Source: Pyxicephalus adspersus
Lineage: Eukaryota > Chordata > Amphibia > Anura > Pyxicephalidae
Assembly: GCF_032062135.1 (NCBI RefSeq)
Contig: NC_092862.1
Span: forward strand, 99,026,567-99,090,566
DNA length: 64,000 nt
Reading direction: 5' to 3'
In this document: positions 1 to 11,159 of the stretch, in pieces
How positions within the stretch are numbered: position 1 is the first letter of the stretch
Layout of the letters: each line of letters opens with the position of its first letter
Translations under genes and position numbers: made by a program
The notes under the pieces: generated by a model
The model's database searches: none
Told to the model about the DNA's origin: nothing
Seen by the model: the letters and a program-made list of their open reading frames with translations, nothing else

Positions 1-89
1 CATTGCTTTAAGCAAGGGGCTGGTAGAGGAGGGGACAGTGGTGGAGAAGGGAATGACTCTGGTGAACATCGAAAGTATGTGCCCCTTTT

Positions 90-1017
90 TAAGTAAGTAT
101 CCTGACCGGGAGGCGGCAATGGTGCTGGGGGAGGGGTTTTTACATGGGTTTTGGATTCCGTGTAGATTGGGAACAATTCCGTGATCAGTCTTGAGATGTC
201 CTAAGGTGATGTCGGAAAAACTAGCCAAGGAGGTGAGTTTGAATAGTATAAGTGGGCCTTTTCGGGCGCTGCCGATGAAAGGTTTGGTGGTATCACCATT
301 AGGGTTAGTGTCTAAAAAGGAGTCGGGTAAGTTTCAATTGTTTCATCCCTTGTCGTTCCCGCCAGGGGTCGGTGAATGATGGGATTGATACGGAATTATG
401 CGCAGTGACGTATACATCGCTGGATGCAGCCATTAGGTGGGTGAGGCATTATGCAAAAGGTGCTTTGATTGTCAAGGCGGACATTGAAGCCGCTTTTCGG
501 CTGTTGCCGGTGCTTTCAGAGTGTATACGGTATTTGGGTTGTAAATGGCATGGAGGGTATTTTGTGGACTGCTGCCTTCCAATGAGGTGCTTTATTTCTT
601 GTGCGTTGTTCGAGAAGTTCAGCACCTTTTTGGAATGGGTGGTGCGAACAGTGGCAGGGGTGGAGTCAGTCAATCATTATTTGGATGACTTCCTTTTACT
701 TGGGCTGCCCAATAGCTCAGTTTGCCGGGTGCTGTTGGCAACGTTACAGCATGTGGCCGACCGTTTCGGGAGGGCCGTTGGCAGCTGACAAAACAGAGGG
801 CCCGGGGATGACGCTTATCTTTTTGGGCATTGAATTGAATTCAGTGGCCATGGAGAGTAGGTTGCCGTGGGACAAATTGGTGGAGTTGCAAAAAGAGGTA
901 AAGGTGGCGTGTCGGCCTAAAAGATGCGCCTAAGGAGGTTCAGTTGTTGCTTGGGAAGTTGAATTTTGCCTGTAGGGTGATAAGGATGGGTAGAATATTT
1001 TTCAGGAGTTTGGCAGC
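90..1017 (+). pseudogene. Ngaro/DIRS-type reverse transcriptase, frameshifted
   Basis: This remnant encoded the reverse transcriptase that copies the element RNA into DNA. The left part reads YPDREAA and GFLHGFWIP (about 92-180), a conserved lead-in of this family. A shift near 372 changes frame. The next 138 codons hold motif A (VKADIEAAFRLLPV, near 470-510), a motif B region (LPMRCFISCALFEKFS, near 570-625) and the catalytic YLDDFLLLG box (near 680-705). Another shift near 780 leads into FLGIELNSVAMESRLP. Further right LLGKLNFACRVIRMGR (about 940-990) marks the end of the domain. At least two frameshifts and a stop break the gene. The YxDD aspartates are intact, so decay is through frame loss rather than active-site change. 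Family assignment rests on remembered Xenopus and fish relatives, not on a search. Confidence 0.8.
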
Positions 1018-1049
1018 GATGGCACTCCTTTGAGTGTCCAGTGTCCTTT

Positions 1050-1600
1050 GAGTTGCTGTTGGGTTTGGTGGGGACGTTGGAGGAGGTCTGTTTGGGGGTT
1101 TATGAGAAACTGCAATTTAAGGTGGCTTTTGTTATGGCATTTTTTGGGGGCCATGCGTATTGGGGAGTTAGTTAGCCTGGCAACGTATAGGGCTGGTGGT
1201 ATTATGGTGCAGGATGTGTTGGTCTCTGCAGGTAAGGCAAGTGTGGTTATTCAGCAGTCTAAGACCAATCAGATGGGAAAAGGTTTTATGGTGGGCCTTT
1301 CTAAGATGGTGGGGTCCCCGGTTTGCCCAGTCCGGGTAATAGGAGAATTGTGGGAGGACCATTTCTGGTTCATGTAGATGGGTTCTATTTGTCCCGTTTT
1401 CACTTTATTGCAGTTTTCAAGCAATGCTGAGCTCATTTGGGAAGGGATGCGCAAGGTTTTTCATTGCATTCCTTTCGGATTGGAGCTGCATCAGAGGCGG
1501 CTAGATAAGGTTTGGGGCAAAGGTCATTAGGCGGATTCACAAATGGGAATCTAGCAGGTTTCAATTGTATACACAGCCACATTTGTTATGAATTCTGGGT
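1050..1600 (+). pseudogene. tyrosine recombinase of the Ngaro-like element
   Basis: This is the integrase of DIRS-order elements, which inserts circular DNA copies by site-specific recombination instead of a DDE integrase. The sequence shows AFFGAMRIGELVSL (about 1135-1175), carrying the first catalytic arginine, then SKTNQMGKG (near 1258). SFRIGAASE (about 1468-1495) is the box with the second arginine, followed by WESSRFQLYTQPH (about 1540-1580) with a candidate nucleophilic tyrosine. The stretch near 1370-1460 is shifted relative to the first part, and a second shift precedes WESSRF. The usual histidine before SFRIG lies in a poorly preserved stretch. The domain follows reverse transcriptase almost directly, supporting loss of the RNase H segment. 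The gene is non-functional. Confidence 0.75.
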
Positions 1601-1676
1601 TCTTTGCAAGGTCAAATAAAGGGGGGGGGGGTGTGATATTGTTGGGTTAAAATTAGTTATTTGTTTGTTTTATTTT

Positions 1677-2250
1677 AGGTGTTCGTCAATGTCTGGTTTG
1701 GATAGTTGGCCATTCCTATGTCTGGTGGGGTGCTAAGAGGGCTGAAGTGCAGTCAGAAAGAAGACAGTTGGGTCTCCCCAGGGCAGAGGCAACGGTGAGG
1801 TGGATCGGTGCTCCAGGTATGTTGTGGGGTAGGGAGGTGCCAGAAATCCGAAAGTTTGCGTCGCTGGATCCTCAAAATGTGGTGGTGATTTATGTGGAGG
1901 TAATGTTATTGGGCGCAGATCCATGCGAGAATAAATTAGAGATGGAGACTTGATTTTTTTTGCGTTTAAGATTGTAATTTCTGGGGTTGGTTTTAGTATG
2001 GTCAGATATGGTGGCTAGAACTAGTTGGAGGGAGGCACGTTCCATTGAAAATTAATAAAGTGAGGATTAAAGTAATAAGGAAGTGGGCAGATTTGTGTCC
2101 CGGAATGGTTGGATTGTGGTGCAGCATCGGGAATTGGAAGAGGAGACGTGGAGGTATCTTCGCAGGGATGGTTTGCATCTTAACACCATAGGCATAGACA
2201 TGGTGGTTTTTAGGGTTGCAAGATGGGGTACAAAGAGGAATCCGGGTGTG
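1677..2250 (+). pseudogene. SGNH-hydrolase-like domain of the Ngaro-like element
   Basis: The domain starts with WIVGHSYVWWGAKRAE (about 1705-1745), which matches the Gly-x-Ser block carrying the serine of SGNH (GDSL-type) esterases. Next come LGLPRAEATVRWIGAPGM (about 1770-1825) and VVVIYV with a frame-shifted GGN-type block near 1890-1915. The end is RRDGLHLNTIGID (about 2160-2205), which holds the Asp-x-x-His pair of the catalytic triad. Ngaro elements are known to carry such a hydrolase downstream of the recombinase; its role in the element is not established. Stops near 1950-2070 separate the two halves, so the frame is dead. I see no signal peptide or membrane segment. Confidence 0.7.
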
Positions 2251-2596
2251 GAAGGGCACACAGGTGCCCTGCCTGTGTGCTGTGGCGGTTGGGGTTTAGG
2301 AGGGTAAGAGTCCTAATGGTAATTTTGGAAGGGCAACCTGGCGGTGGACTGCCCCTATAAAGGTGTTACGATATGGGGCCCCTGAAGCAGTGCTGGAAGG
2401 CTAGGGGCAGGTGTGGTAAAATGGATGTTATACTTGGTTGGTGCGGACTTTACCTCAGAGCTGGTTGGTGGACATGAAATAGGGCACTGTTATTTAACCT
2501 CCCAACCGTTAAGCCCGTACTTTTCCATGCAAAAAAAAGTTGCAATTATCGTTAACCCCGTACTTTTCTCACTATATTAAAATCTCACTTACCTGG

Positions 2597-2935
2597 TCCC
2601 GATGTGCTCATCCAGCGTCGGGTCCGTGTTCCAGCGGCGTCCTCCAGCGTCGATCTCCCTCTCCAGCGTTGGGTGCCTTCTCCTATACCAGCGGGACCGG
2701 TAAGATGCCGGCCGGCATCTTGTGGTCCGCCGGCCGGCATCTTGTGTTCGGGCGGACCGGCTTCTTACATGGTCCCGCTGATCGTCCCGCGTCGTTCTCC
2801 TTCCAGCGCCAGGTGCTCTCTGAAACAAGAAGCCGGCCGGCGGAGGAAAAAAAAAAAACGGCCGGCTTCTTGTGCGTGCGTGCGCGATGACGTCGGCGCG
2901 TGTGCGGGAAATTCAAATTGAAACTCATTCATTCA
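2597..2935. repeat. CpG-rich palindromic interior of the MITE
   Basis: This segment is much richer in GC and CpG than its surroundings. It holds a perfect 20 bp palindrome at 2702-2721 (AAGATGCCGGCCGGCATCTT), a near copy about 30 bp later, and a 12 bp-arm hairpin (AAGAAGCCGGCC at 2827-2838 with its complement at 2860-2871, loop mostly A). The motif CCGGCCGGC recurs. It ends in a short ATTC run that abuts the assembly gap. The segment contrasts with the AT-rich right arm of the same MITE. Open frames across it are an effect of base composition. Confidence 0.7.
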
Positions 2936-2938
2936 TTT

Positions 2939-3478
2939 NNNNNNNNNNNNNNNNNNNNNNNNNNNNNNNNNNNNNNNNNNNNNNNNNNNNNNNNNNNNNN
3001 NNNNNNNNNNNNNNNNNNNNNNNNNNNNNNNNNNNNNNNNNNNNNNNNNNNNNNNNNNNNNNNNNNNNNNNNNNNNNNNNNNNNNNNNNNNNNNNNNNNN
3101 NNNNNNNNNNNNNNNNNNNNNNNNNNNNNNNNNNNNNNNNNNNNNNNNNNNNNNNNNNNNNNNNNNNNNNNNNNNNNNNNNNNNNNNNNNNNNNNNNNNN
3201 NNNNNNNNNNNNNNNNNNNNNNNNNNNNNNNNNNNNNNNNNNNNNNNNNNNNNNNNNNNNNNNNNNNNNNNNNNNNNNNNNNNNNNNNNNNNNNNNNNNN
3301 NNNNNNNNNNNNNNNNNNNNNNNNNNNNNNNNNNNNNNNNNNNNNNNNNNNNNNNNNNNNNNNNNNNNNNNNNNNNNNNNNNNNNNNNNNNNNNNNNNNN
3401 NNNNNNNNNNNNNNNNNNNNNNNNNNNNNNNNNNNNNNNNNNNNNNNNNNNNNNNNNNNNNNNNNNNNNNNNNNNNNN
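2939..3478. other. assembly gap (540 N)
   Basis: The stretch is entirely N. It begins after an ATTCATTCATTT run and ends in poly-T, next to the hairpin-rich segment, which suggests a simple repeat or hairpin that resisted assembly. The length may be an estimate. Confidence 0.99.
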
Positions 3479-3942
3479 TTTTTTTTTTTTTACGATTGTG
3501 TTTCAAACATTTTTTATATCCATTATATCTACTAGACCCCTATTCGGACATATTTCTGTAAGTTACAGGTCTACAATTTAAAAAAAAAAAATTTCATGAA
3601 AACCGGTAACGCTTTTGGTACAGAAATCTAGACATCAGTGTAACGCCCAGGTGGTTAACTGGGGGCTTTATGTATGTTTATACTTTTATAGTTGGTTGAG
3701 GAAGGTGGGATATGTTAAGGTATATGTTAATTGATAGGATAATTTATATTTTAATTGTATGTAAAGTTTTTATGCAAATGTATGTATATTATGTTAATTT
3801 ATGTTATTTGAATGTTGTGCATATTTATTGGTATATTTAATATTATTTATAGTTGTTGTTTATTAATAAAAGTGGTTTTATTTATTTGTTAATAAATGGC
3901 TGCTTGCCAGCCATTTTAGGTCGAGTAGGTGTCCTACTCCTA

Positions 3943-4030
3943 TTCTCCAAGGCTGGAGAGGATACACTTTCATCGGTGAACTTGGGTGATCCAGCAAACC
4001 TTTAATGAATTTCTTAAAAATCTGTGTTGC
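3943..4030 (+). repeat. foldback MITE, left arm only
   Basis: The sequence TCTCCAAGGCTGGAGAGGAT followed by a GGTGATCCAGCAAACCT block is the left arm of the foldback family seen in full at 30300, 34333 and 20188. The inverted right arm is missing here. The fragment directly follows the presumed 3' end of the Ngaro-like element. Confidence 0.7.
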
Positions 4031-4503
4031 CAATTGGACTTGATGATCATAACAAAATTTTGTTGAAAATCAACCTTTAATTTCTCATTGCAGGTCTAGT
4101 AATAAAAGGTGTCAACACTCTATAACAATGTCTAACATCAGGTAGTGTATTATAGTTTTGTGTAGCTGACCCTACCTTGATGTGATGGACAGGCTTGTTA
4201 TCCAAAAATGTGTCACAGAGCAGAAGAGATACATTTCTTCCTGCAGAGCTTCATTACCTGGCAACTAATTAAACCTAAAGCCTGATCATAATTATACATG
4301 CTTTATTGGAGTAAAAAAAAAAATATATAAAACAAACAATTTGTCCTCGACTTTTATGTTAGTGTATTTTGTATTTTTTGTGTTTTTTGGCATTCTTCAA
4401 CTAGGTCCCTTCAAACTAGGGAACAGGTATTTGAGAAAGTTGCAACTAAGTTCCTTCTATTAGTTTTTTTTTTTTTTCGCCAATTAAAAAGCAACAGCAA
4501 TAT
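4031..4503. other. AT-rich stretch, nothing recognised
   Basis: No domain, RNA gene or recognised repeat was seen. Short A and T runs are present (for example near 4312 and 4466). Confidence 0.5.
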
Positions 4504-5215
4504 TGTCACGCTTAGAAAGACAGAGCCTCTAGGAGGCGTTATAGCTTGCACAGAAGTGGTGAGAGTTCTGAGAAGGGCCAAGGTGCAGAATCTAAGCAGC
4601 AGCCAGGTTTTCTTCAGAGCCTCTAGTGGTGAGGATGTTGCACTGCTTCTTGGTCAAAGAAGGGTGGGTAGGGTGATGCATGGTACCAAGTCTCCAGCCA
4701 GGAGGATAGTCAAGGCTGGGGTCGAGTCAGGCAGCAAGAAAGAGAGGTCAGGAACAAGCCAAGGGGCGACCAGGAATCCAAGAAATAAACACAGGAGCCA
4801 CTGCAGACACAGGGGAATACAAGAAACACAGGAAGCGACAGGGGGCATAGTGACATGGGAGACACAAAGATCACTGCAGACACAGAGGAACACTGGAACA
4901 ACACAAGGGAACAGGCAGGAAAACAACAGACTAGGCAACAAAGGGTTAACACGGGAGCTAGACAAGGAAAGCACTAAATTAACCAGCAGGTATGGAGGAA
5001 ATGCTCAGCAGAGCTAGGGAGCTTGGCACTAGTGGAGACATGTTGCACGAACATTGAGAGCAGTGTCTCAGCTAGCTAAATAGCCAAGAATTTTTAAGAG
5101 GCTATTTCCTGATTGGCCAACGGAGGGGTGATACTGATTAAATCTGGAAGAGCAGATGCGCCCAGGCTCAGAACTGCTCGCATGCGCAGGAGAGAGGACT
5201 TTGCCATTTTTTAGG
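4504..5215 (-). mobile_element. LTR-like repeat, minus orientation, probably a solo LTR
   Basis: Starting at TGTCACGCTT (4504) this block is the reverse-complement relative of 38656-39289. Shared landmarks are CCTCACCACTAGAGGCTCT, GCACCTTGGCCCTT-type text and CTCCTGCGCATGC. The other copy has matching 10 bp inverted ends (TGTCACACTT and AAGCGTGACA), as LTRs often do. Here the far end, near 5215, is unclear and may be truncated. A 153-codon plus-strand frame and two overlapping minus-strand frames inside it are low-complexity Ser/Cys/Leu or Arg/Gln readings of the repeat and match no protein I know. Confidence 0.5.
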
Positions 5216-5309
5216 GGTGAATCATGGATCAGTCTCCACTAAGTTGGCCTCCAGCAATGAGCAATTTATGCTTCTCAGGTCAGATAACAGACACAAGTGA
5301 GCTTTTTGG

Positions 5310-5492
5310 CTATCTATAAGGGTGGCATTCTTTCCACTGACCAGTAATGTAAGGCATTCTTTCTACTGACCACCACAACAATATACTGTGAACTGTGGAT
5401 ATAATAATTATAGCAGGGGTTTCCTAAGACCTGAAAATTGTTTCAACAGGGGATCTCAGTGTTAAATGGTTGAGAAAGGTTGCTCTAGAAGG
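5310..5492. repeat. short tandem units followed by a hAT-like repeat end
   Basis: Two near-identical units (GGCATTCTTTCCACTGACC and AGGCATTCTTTCTACTGACC) lie about 30 bp apart at 5324-5372. They are followed by a segment ending GGTTGAGAAAGGTTGCTCTA, which resembles the ends of hAT-type MITEs. The left boundary and target duplication were not found. Confidence 0.4.
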
Positions 5493-6382
5493 TAAAAGTC
5501 TGTGGAAGCTATGGAAATAGTGTAATTATTGCCAAACCATTTTATCTATATGGCTGTTAGTTTCTTAAGCACGTAATAATTGCATAAGATTTTTTTTTTT
5601 TTACGGGACTTCATTAAACTTTTAGAATGTTGATGTATTTTGTGGTAGTCTGCATTTTTTGCTACTTTGGATTAATGAGAGCAGGTCCCAAATGTTTTAT
5701 CGGAGCAAAGAAATCCACAACATATAAATTTTAAACAAACTCACACTGGAGGTAAGAAGGTTTGTCAAGTTATGACAGATACAGTTTGGAAGCAAAAGGA
5801 ACATAAATAGGTTTATTTAAATCTCCAGACCAGCTGTTCTTCTGCAGGTAATTTGAAAAAGTGACAGGCATGAGTAAGCATAATAAATTAAACCATAAGT
5901 AATGACTTTAGAACAACTTTATAGTCACTTGAAGGCCATCAAACAATGCCCCAGGTCTAAGCACATAAACAGATCTGTCAACACTTTTATTCCATTGACA
6001 AGTACCTCTTTTTATATGACTGTCAAGAAATCATTAATAACTTACTTTATGTCACTTTAATATATCATTGTTCAAGGCGGTCAAATGCACATTCTAAAAG
6101 TGTTTTTTTATTTTTGTATAAAGTTGTTTTTTGTTTATTATTATTTAGAATATACTGAATTATGTCTTACTTTAAGGAGAATGAGTTAACATTTTTTAAA
6201 TTAAACAAGCAATAGCAAGAACATTACTTAAATTTAACAGTGTTAGAGGTTCTGTAAACTTCTGAACACTAAAGCTGAACTCCAGGAGGCAGAAAGCTTT
6301 ATTTATTTTTATATTTCTGCCTTCCAGCAGTGCAGCTTTTTGTCCATGTTTTACCATTTATCCAAAATTTTCTATCTGAAAA

Positions 6383-6385
<3 letters not shown>
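5493..6385. other. AT-rich stretch, nothing recognised
   Basis: No gene, domain or recognised repeat beyond short homopolymer runs. Confidence 0.5.

Positions 6386-6440
<55 letters not shown>
6386..6440. repeat. (AT)n microsatellite
   Basis: An uninterrupted AT dinucleotide run of about 55 bp. Apparent IYIYIY open frames across it are artefacts. Confidence 0.97.
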
Positions 6441-6444
<4 letters not shown>

Positions 6445-9058
6445 TGACCATCCTTGCTTCTTTTTCATCCTGCATTGGCAGGTGAAAGACATTAGTTGTA
6501 ACAATCACAGCCCTGCAATAACAGCCCAAGCAATTGGTATTGACATGCTGCAAATATCATGCTACTCTAAACTATCACACACAGCTTTGTCATAGCATTT
6601 TTTGTGTTATTAATACAATAGGAAACAAAAGTCATACATTGTCAACTGCTGAGACCTGCACCCCAGTGTTCTCAGCTAAGAAGAATAGGAGGGTACTATA
6701 AAGATACCTTCATTCAAATGAAACAAAACACCAAACACCTAAGAGAAGTTTTACTTTGATTTAAAATGTATAAAAGAGGTGCAGCAAAATGATATAGATA
6801 TTTTATTATTTGGAGTGTTTTTGTTATAGTTAACAGAACATTGACTATAAAACTTTTGCCCCCAACCCCAGAATGGTACAAGAATGACATATGCAATATT
6901 ACATATATATAATAAATGCAAATTGAAAGCCATAGTTTAATGGAGGTTTTTGAAACTAGCAGTATGCTTTCCAAAACACTGATTTTGTCTTTATCAAACT
7001 TTTACACAATAGAACCAGCAATATTTTTTTTAAGAAATAAACATAAAACCACCCACAGGTCTAAATACTAGTATTTACCATTCTCTAATATTTTATTAGA
7101 TATTTAGGCTTACCTGTTTGTAAATAACAGGTAGATAACATTTTAAAAAAATATTAAACAACGTGATAAGGTACATTTATGCAGGACAAATATCACTATA
7201 TAACTGCAAAAACGCAATGAATTGGTTTACTTTATAGATTCAATGTGACAGTAATTCCCATAAATTCATCAAGCTATAGTAGTGTCCCAATATAACAAAA
7301 AAAGTAAACTGGACTTGCCAAATTCAAAGCTACCAAACTCACTATGGGTATCCTGCAGATGTCTAATAACCAACAAATAAATGTGACAGAAAATTTACAG
7401 CCTGACAAATCTGTAGAGTAACTAAATGAAGTAATTGAATGATGTTTATGAACACCCTTGATTTATTGCAAACTAATTATAAACTGATTATTTCTCATGG
7501 GGTATTGTAAGATAAGAATTAGACAAAAAGGGTTGCAGATTTATTTGAGAACTATTACATTTTCCAATCAATGCCTAATATCTAGTATTGAAACAAAAAA
7601 AAAATTGAGCTGTGCTTCAGTGGGATAATTGCCGGTAACTGAAGGTCCATGTCATTTACCAATTACAATGTTCCAGGATTAGTATGGCACTGCAACAGTT
7701 ATGCAATTGCTTGTAATCATGGTCTTTTCCCCTTTCAATGTGTAAGTTTCCAATTTGTGTTCTGATGGTATTTAGCAAACTCTGCAACTGTGCTTGCTTG
7801 TAGGTGTGTAAGTAAATTGACTTTATTCTGGGTTCTGTGTAATTTCCGGCAGCTAAAGTCCCCGAAGTCTGTAAGGAATTAGGAAGTAACATACTACTCA
7901 CAATCTATGTATGTTGGGTAATTTCTTCACATAGGAATCACTTATTTTACACAGGTTTCAAATATTTTTTCAACTAAAAGCAATTAGTGTCACATATGCC
8001 TGAATCTCAAACTAAAGTTCTGTAAATCTTGTGTGAAAATGTTTATAATTAGGACCCTATTTTTGTCTTTTTTCTCTATTTGTCCATTTGATAATTTCTG
8101 TAGTGTTGCTTTGCTGTTTATTTTTTTACTATTTGTTTTTTCCAATAAATGTTCTTCATAATACATAAAGCAGTATATCGCTTTGTTAAAAAATAAAACA
8201 TTGAAGGCACAACCAAGATAGTTGAAAGAAGCCTATGTAATTCTGAATAGGAATGAGCAGCCAAATATAGACCAGGTCAGATTGGAAAAAATGTAACTTG
8301 CATTGCAAAAGCTCCTAAACATGGGGAAATTGCAGAAGAATTTATTTTGTTTTTGACTTTAGTATTAACTTTCCAAGCATGCTTTTTGAATGGTAATTTA
8401 TGGTAATTTTTGGGGCCACAAGTGTTCCCATACTATACAATAGGTTTTAACGAGCCGATTTATGAAAGATTAAAAGTGTTACATTTAAACACAAAATAAC
8501 AATGCCCCCCAAAAAATACACATACTGTATCATGGTGCAATAACAGTTATTGTAGACTGTGTTTTTTTTTGTTTATAATATATACTATTACAGCAGCAGA
8601 AACAATGTGCCTGCAAATTTCTTTTCAATACACAGTGATCAGTATTTCACTTTGTAATCTGCTAATAAGTTGTTTCATTGCCAATAAATGAGCTAGCATG
8701 TCTAGGAAGATGCTGGGGATGTGTTCTTCTGTTAACAATAAAGGGCAAAAACTATATGCATTTTTTTTTATTTATTCTTGAGATATGTTCCCGCAGGTCT
8801 TTCTGAACTTTCAATTTTGGTGACAATGGCACGTTCAAACCTAAAAAGTCAGTACACTTCGAATTCAATAAACTTTGTCCTTAAAGTCAAATAGGTTCAG
8901 GTTAAAATCTTGATATAAAAATTGAAAGTTTCATTGAATCAGCAATTTTGACCATCTCCGATCCTCAGATGCCTATTTTCCACTTGAAGTGAAACTTTCA
9001 TAAAAAAAAAAGCAAAAACACTTCATAAAAAAAAAACCCATAAACACTAAGGGCCATC
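6441..9058. other. AT-rich stretch, nothing recognised
   Basis: About 2.6 kb without a recognisable domain or repeat family. The only open frames are short and have no family motif. A single-copy noncoding region is possible; I cannot test conservation. Confidence 0.5.
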
Positions 9059-9595
9059 TGTCACGGTCCCTCCCGTGACTGAGGTTAGAAGATCTGAGAG
9101 ACTGGCTACACATGAGGTTATCTGACAGTCTCTTTGCTTTCACTTGTTTCAGCGTTGTTGTTGGTAATGACCACACCTCTGGTCTCAGCTGCAGCTTGTT
9201 ATCATTACTATTCCTCTATTTAGCCTGGCCTTAAACTTCTGCGGTTGATATTCTCTGCTTGGAGGTGGAAGAGCTGGAGGGGGAAGAGCTTACTAGGCCT
9301 TAGGGAGCCGCTGGTTTGTTCATCTGGGAAGGAACCAGTAGTCTCATTCCCTCATTCCCTGTCACTACTCCTAGGGCATTTCAGGGCTCCTAGGGTCTAG
9401 GTCCCGGTGTATGAATCCTCCCACCTTCAGGGTCTATTCATACTGACAGGAGTCAGGGCTAGATTTAGGGTTTCTGTAGGTGGTGACCATTTCCCTCTTC
9501 TTCCCACTTCTTTTGGCTTCTTTTCACATCACTTGATCTTGCACTGCACATATAAGTTTTTACATTTTGCTGGAACCCCCAGAGTTTCCCTGAAA
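9059..9595 (+). mobile_element. LTR-like repeat beginning TGTCACGGTCCC
   Basis: The block starts TGTCACGGTCCCTCCCGTGA, which contains a short hairpin (GTCACGG with CCCGTGAC). It continues as moderately GC-rich text unlike the AT-rich flanks. Such starts are common in amphibian gypsy LTRs. No internal retroviral genes lie on either side, so it would be a solo LTR. The right boundary is a guess from the change in composition, and no target duplication was found. Confidence 0.45.
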
Positions 9596-11159
9596 TTTTA
9601 GAGAAATGAGAACTTTCAATTTTACTAATCCCTAGATCTCAGCTTTCAAAAGCCCCATCATAGTGCTATATTTACTTACCAATGTAATGAAGGGAAGAAT
9701 TCAGTTAGACAACCCAACAAGAAACAAGTTGGAATCCTAATGGTCTGAACTTGTAAACTGCATCTCTTCATTAATGGCAAAAAATAATTCTAGGTTAATA
9801 TACTGCAAAGATTTTCTTTCTCACAACAAATTCCTATACCATTACCTTGTCCATGAATAAACTGATTTTGAACTGAGAAGATCAGCCTTCGTAATTATCA
9901 CTTGCAAATCTCATAAAAGTTATAATGTGTGTAATCTTTTAGGAGATTTAGAAGAGAAGCCCTAGAAAGCACATAATAATATAACTCATAACAACTCCTA
10001 TTACTAGTGGTGATAACTGAAACGGAGAAATATATTTTCGTTATTATTTCTAAAAATATTGTAAAATTTTGAAAGAATATATCCCAAGGTTTCAAATTCA
10101 AAGCCCCTGAAGATAGTATTGTCCAAAAAAATGTTTTTTTTCCAAGCAAGTGCCCAGGCTGGAGTAATAATGCACACCTAAATTGTGTAAGTATGTGAAT
10201 CGGGGTTTACAGGAAGTGGGTACATGGTGCTAGCCATCATTCAGCCCAGAATTAGGTTATGAAATTGTCTTACTTTGTCTAACAGATATGGTAATTTAGT
10301 GTTTTCTTGATAAGACAAAGCGAACCTAAACTTTCATAAGCAAATTGCACTTATGTGTTTCAAAGACCTTTACCAATCCAATGTCTTTATGTATGTAATT
10401 GCTTTTTTTACCTCTAAAGGTAGTTATTCCCCACTTAGGTAACCTCTAGTGCCCACAGGAGGCTCACCACCTAAAGGAGTTAGAATTGGGGAGCATCGGG
10501 GAAGGGTTTCCTTGGGTCATGTGAATAATGTATCATTAACGTTGCCATCAGCATTTTTGCAGAAATAGGCTGTAGACAAGGCAGAATCACAAGAAACAGC
10601 GATCTTCTTCATAGTCAGCTGCAGTGTAAGAGCCTGTATCTCTAAACACATCACAGTTTCTCCTTCTTAGTCAGCTCAAATCTGTGACATCAGTGCCAAT
10701 GGCATGAGGATGGCCATGATTTACAGTGCCACACACAACATGGCTGCCTTATACATATAATGGCCATGCCATTACAGAACAGTAAAATAATGACGTAGTC
10801 GAACAAATTATGCAACACACATAAAGCAAATACAACAACAAAAAAGGCAGAAACATTGGCACACGTCTTTAACATCAAAACACTAAATATAGCAGTGCAA
10901 AAAATCTGATACATGGCACAAAATAACATCTAATATCTTAAGTCAAACATTTCAGACCTTTTGAACTCAACCCCAATTTTTTAGATAATGAGCCATTGGA
11001 AAAAGGAGGATGGTGGGTAATAATAAATAAAAATTGTGGGGGGGGGGGGGCAAGGGGGAATAGGGCAGGAAGGTGCTGGAATGAAAAGAGAAAAAAATGA
11101 ATAAAACATCCTAAAAGCAGAGAAGCTCGGAGATTAGAAATTGTGTACATATCACTTAG
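9596..11159. other. nothing recognised; includes a G run
   Basis: No gene or known repeat was seen. A run of 13 G lies at 11038-11050. Confidence 0.5.

Larger units (their letters stand above)
2494..3658. mobile_element. piggyBac-like MITE with TTAA ends, containing an assembly gap
   Basis: The left edge reads TTAACCTCCCAACCGTTA and the right edge, reversed, reads TTAACCACCTGGGCGTTA. Both are TTAA followed by a similar inverted repeat, the hallmark of piggyBac-type insertion at TTAA. No transposase is visible, so it is non-autonomous. The right arm shares a stretch near AACTTACAGAAATATGTCC with the repeat that starts at 63771, so the two belong to one family. The element sits inside the 3' part of the Ngaro-like copy. 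Part of the interior is unknown (2939-3478). Confidence 0.65.
1..3935 (+). mobile_element. Ngaro-like tyrosine-recombinase retrotransposon, decayed, 5' end outside window
   Basis: Three domains follow one another in the same orientation: reverse transcriptase, tyrosine recombinase and an SGNH-hydrolase-like domain. That order is known for Ngaro-type elements of the DIRS order in fish and amphibians. All three frames carry shifts and stops, so the copy is dead. The RNase H region expected between reverse transcriptase and recombinase is absent, which implies an internal deletion near 1020. A piggyBac-like MITE (2494-3658) interrupts the 3' part. I extend the element to about 3935 by inference, because a retroelement-like tail (AATAAATGGCTGCTTGCCAGCC, near 3890) resumes after the MITE. 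The 5' start lies left of the window and no terminal repeats could be checked. The boundaries are therefore approximate. Confidence 0.75.

Noticed and set aside
2872..3561. Apparent open frames of about 200 codons on both strands
   Set aside because: They run through the N gap and encode unknown residues; no evidence of coding sequence.
4556..5017. 153-codon Arg/Gln/Thr-rich open frame
   Set aside because: It is the reverse reading of the LTR-like block and has no domain.
6299..6553. Open frames with long Ile-Tyr runs (also near 14188, 16584 and 47147)
   Set aside because: Translation of (AT)n microsatellites.
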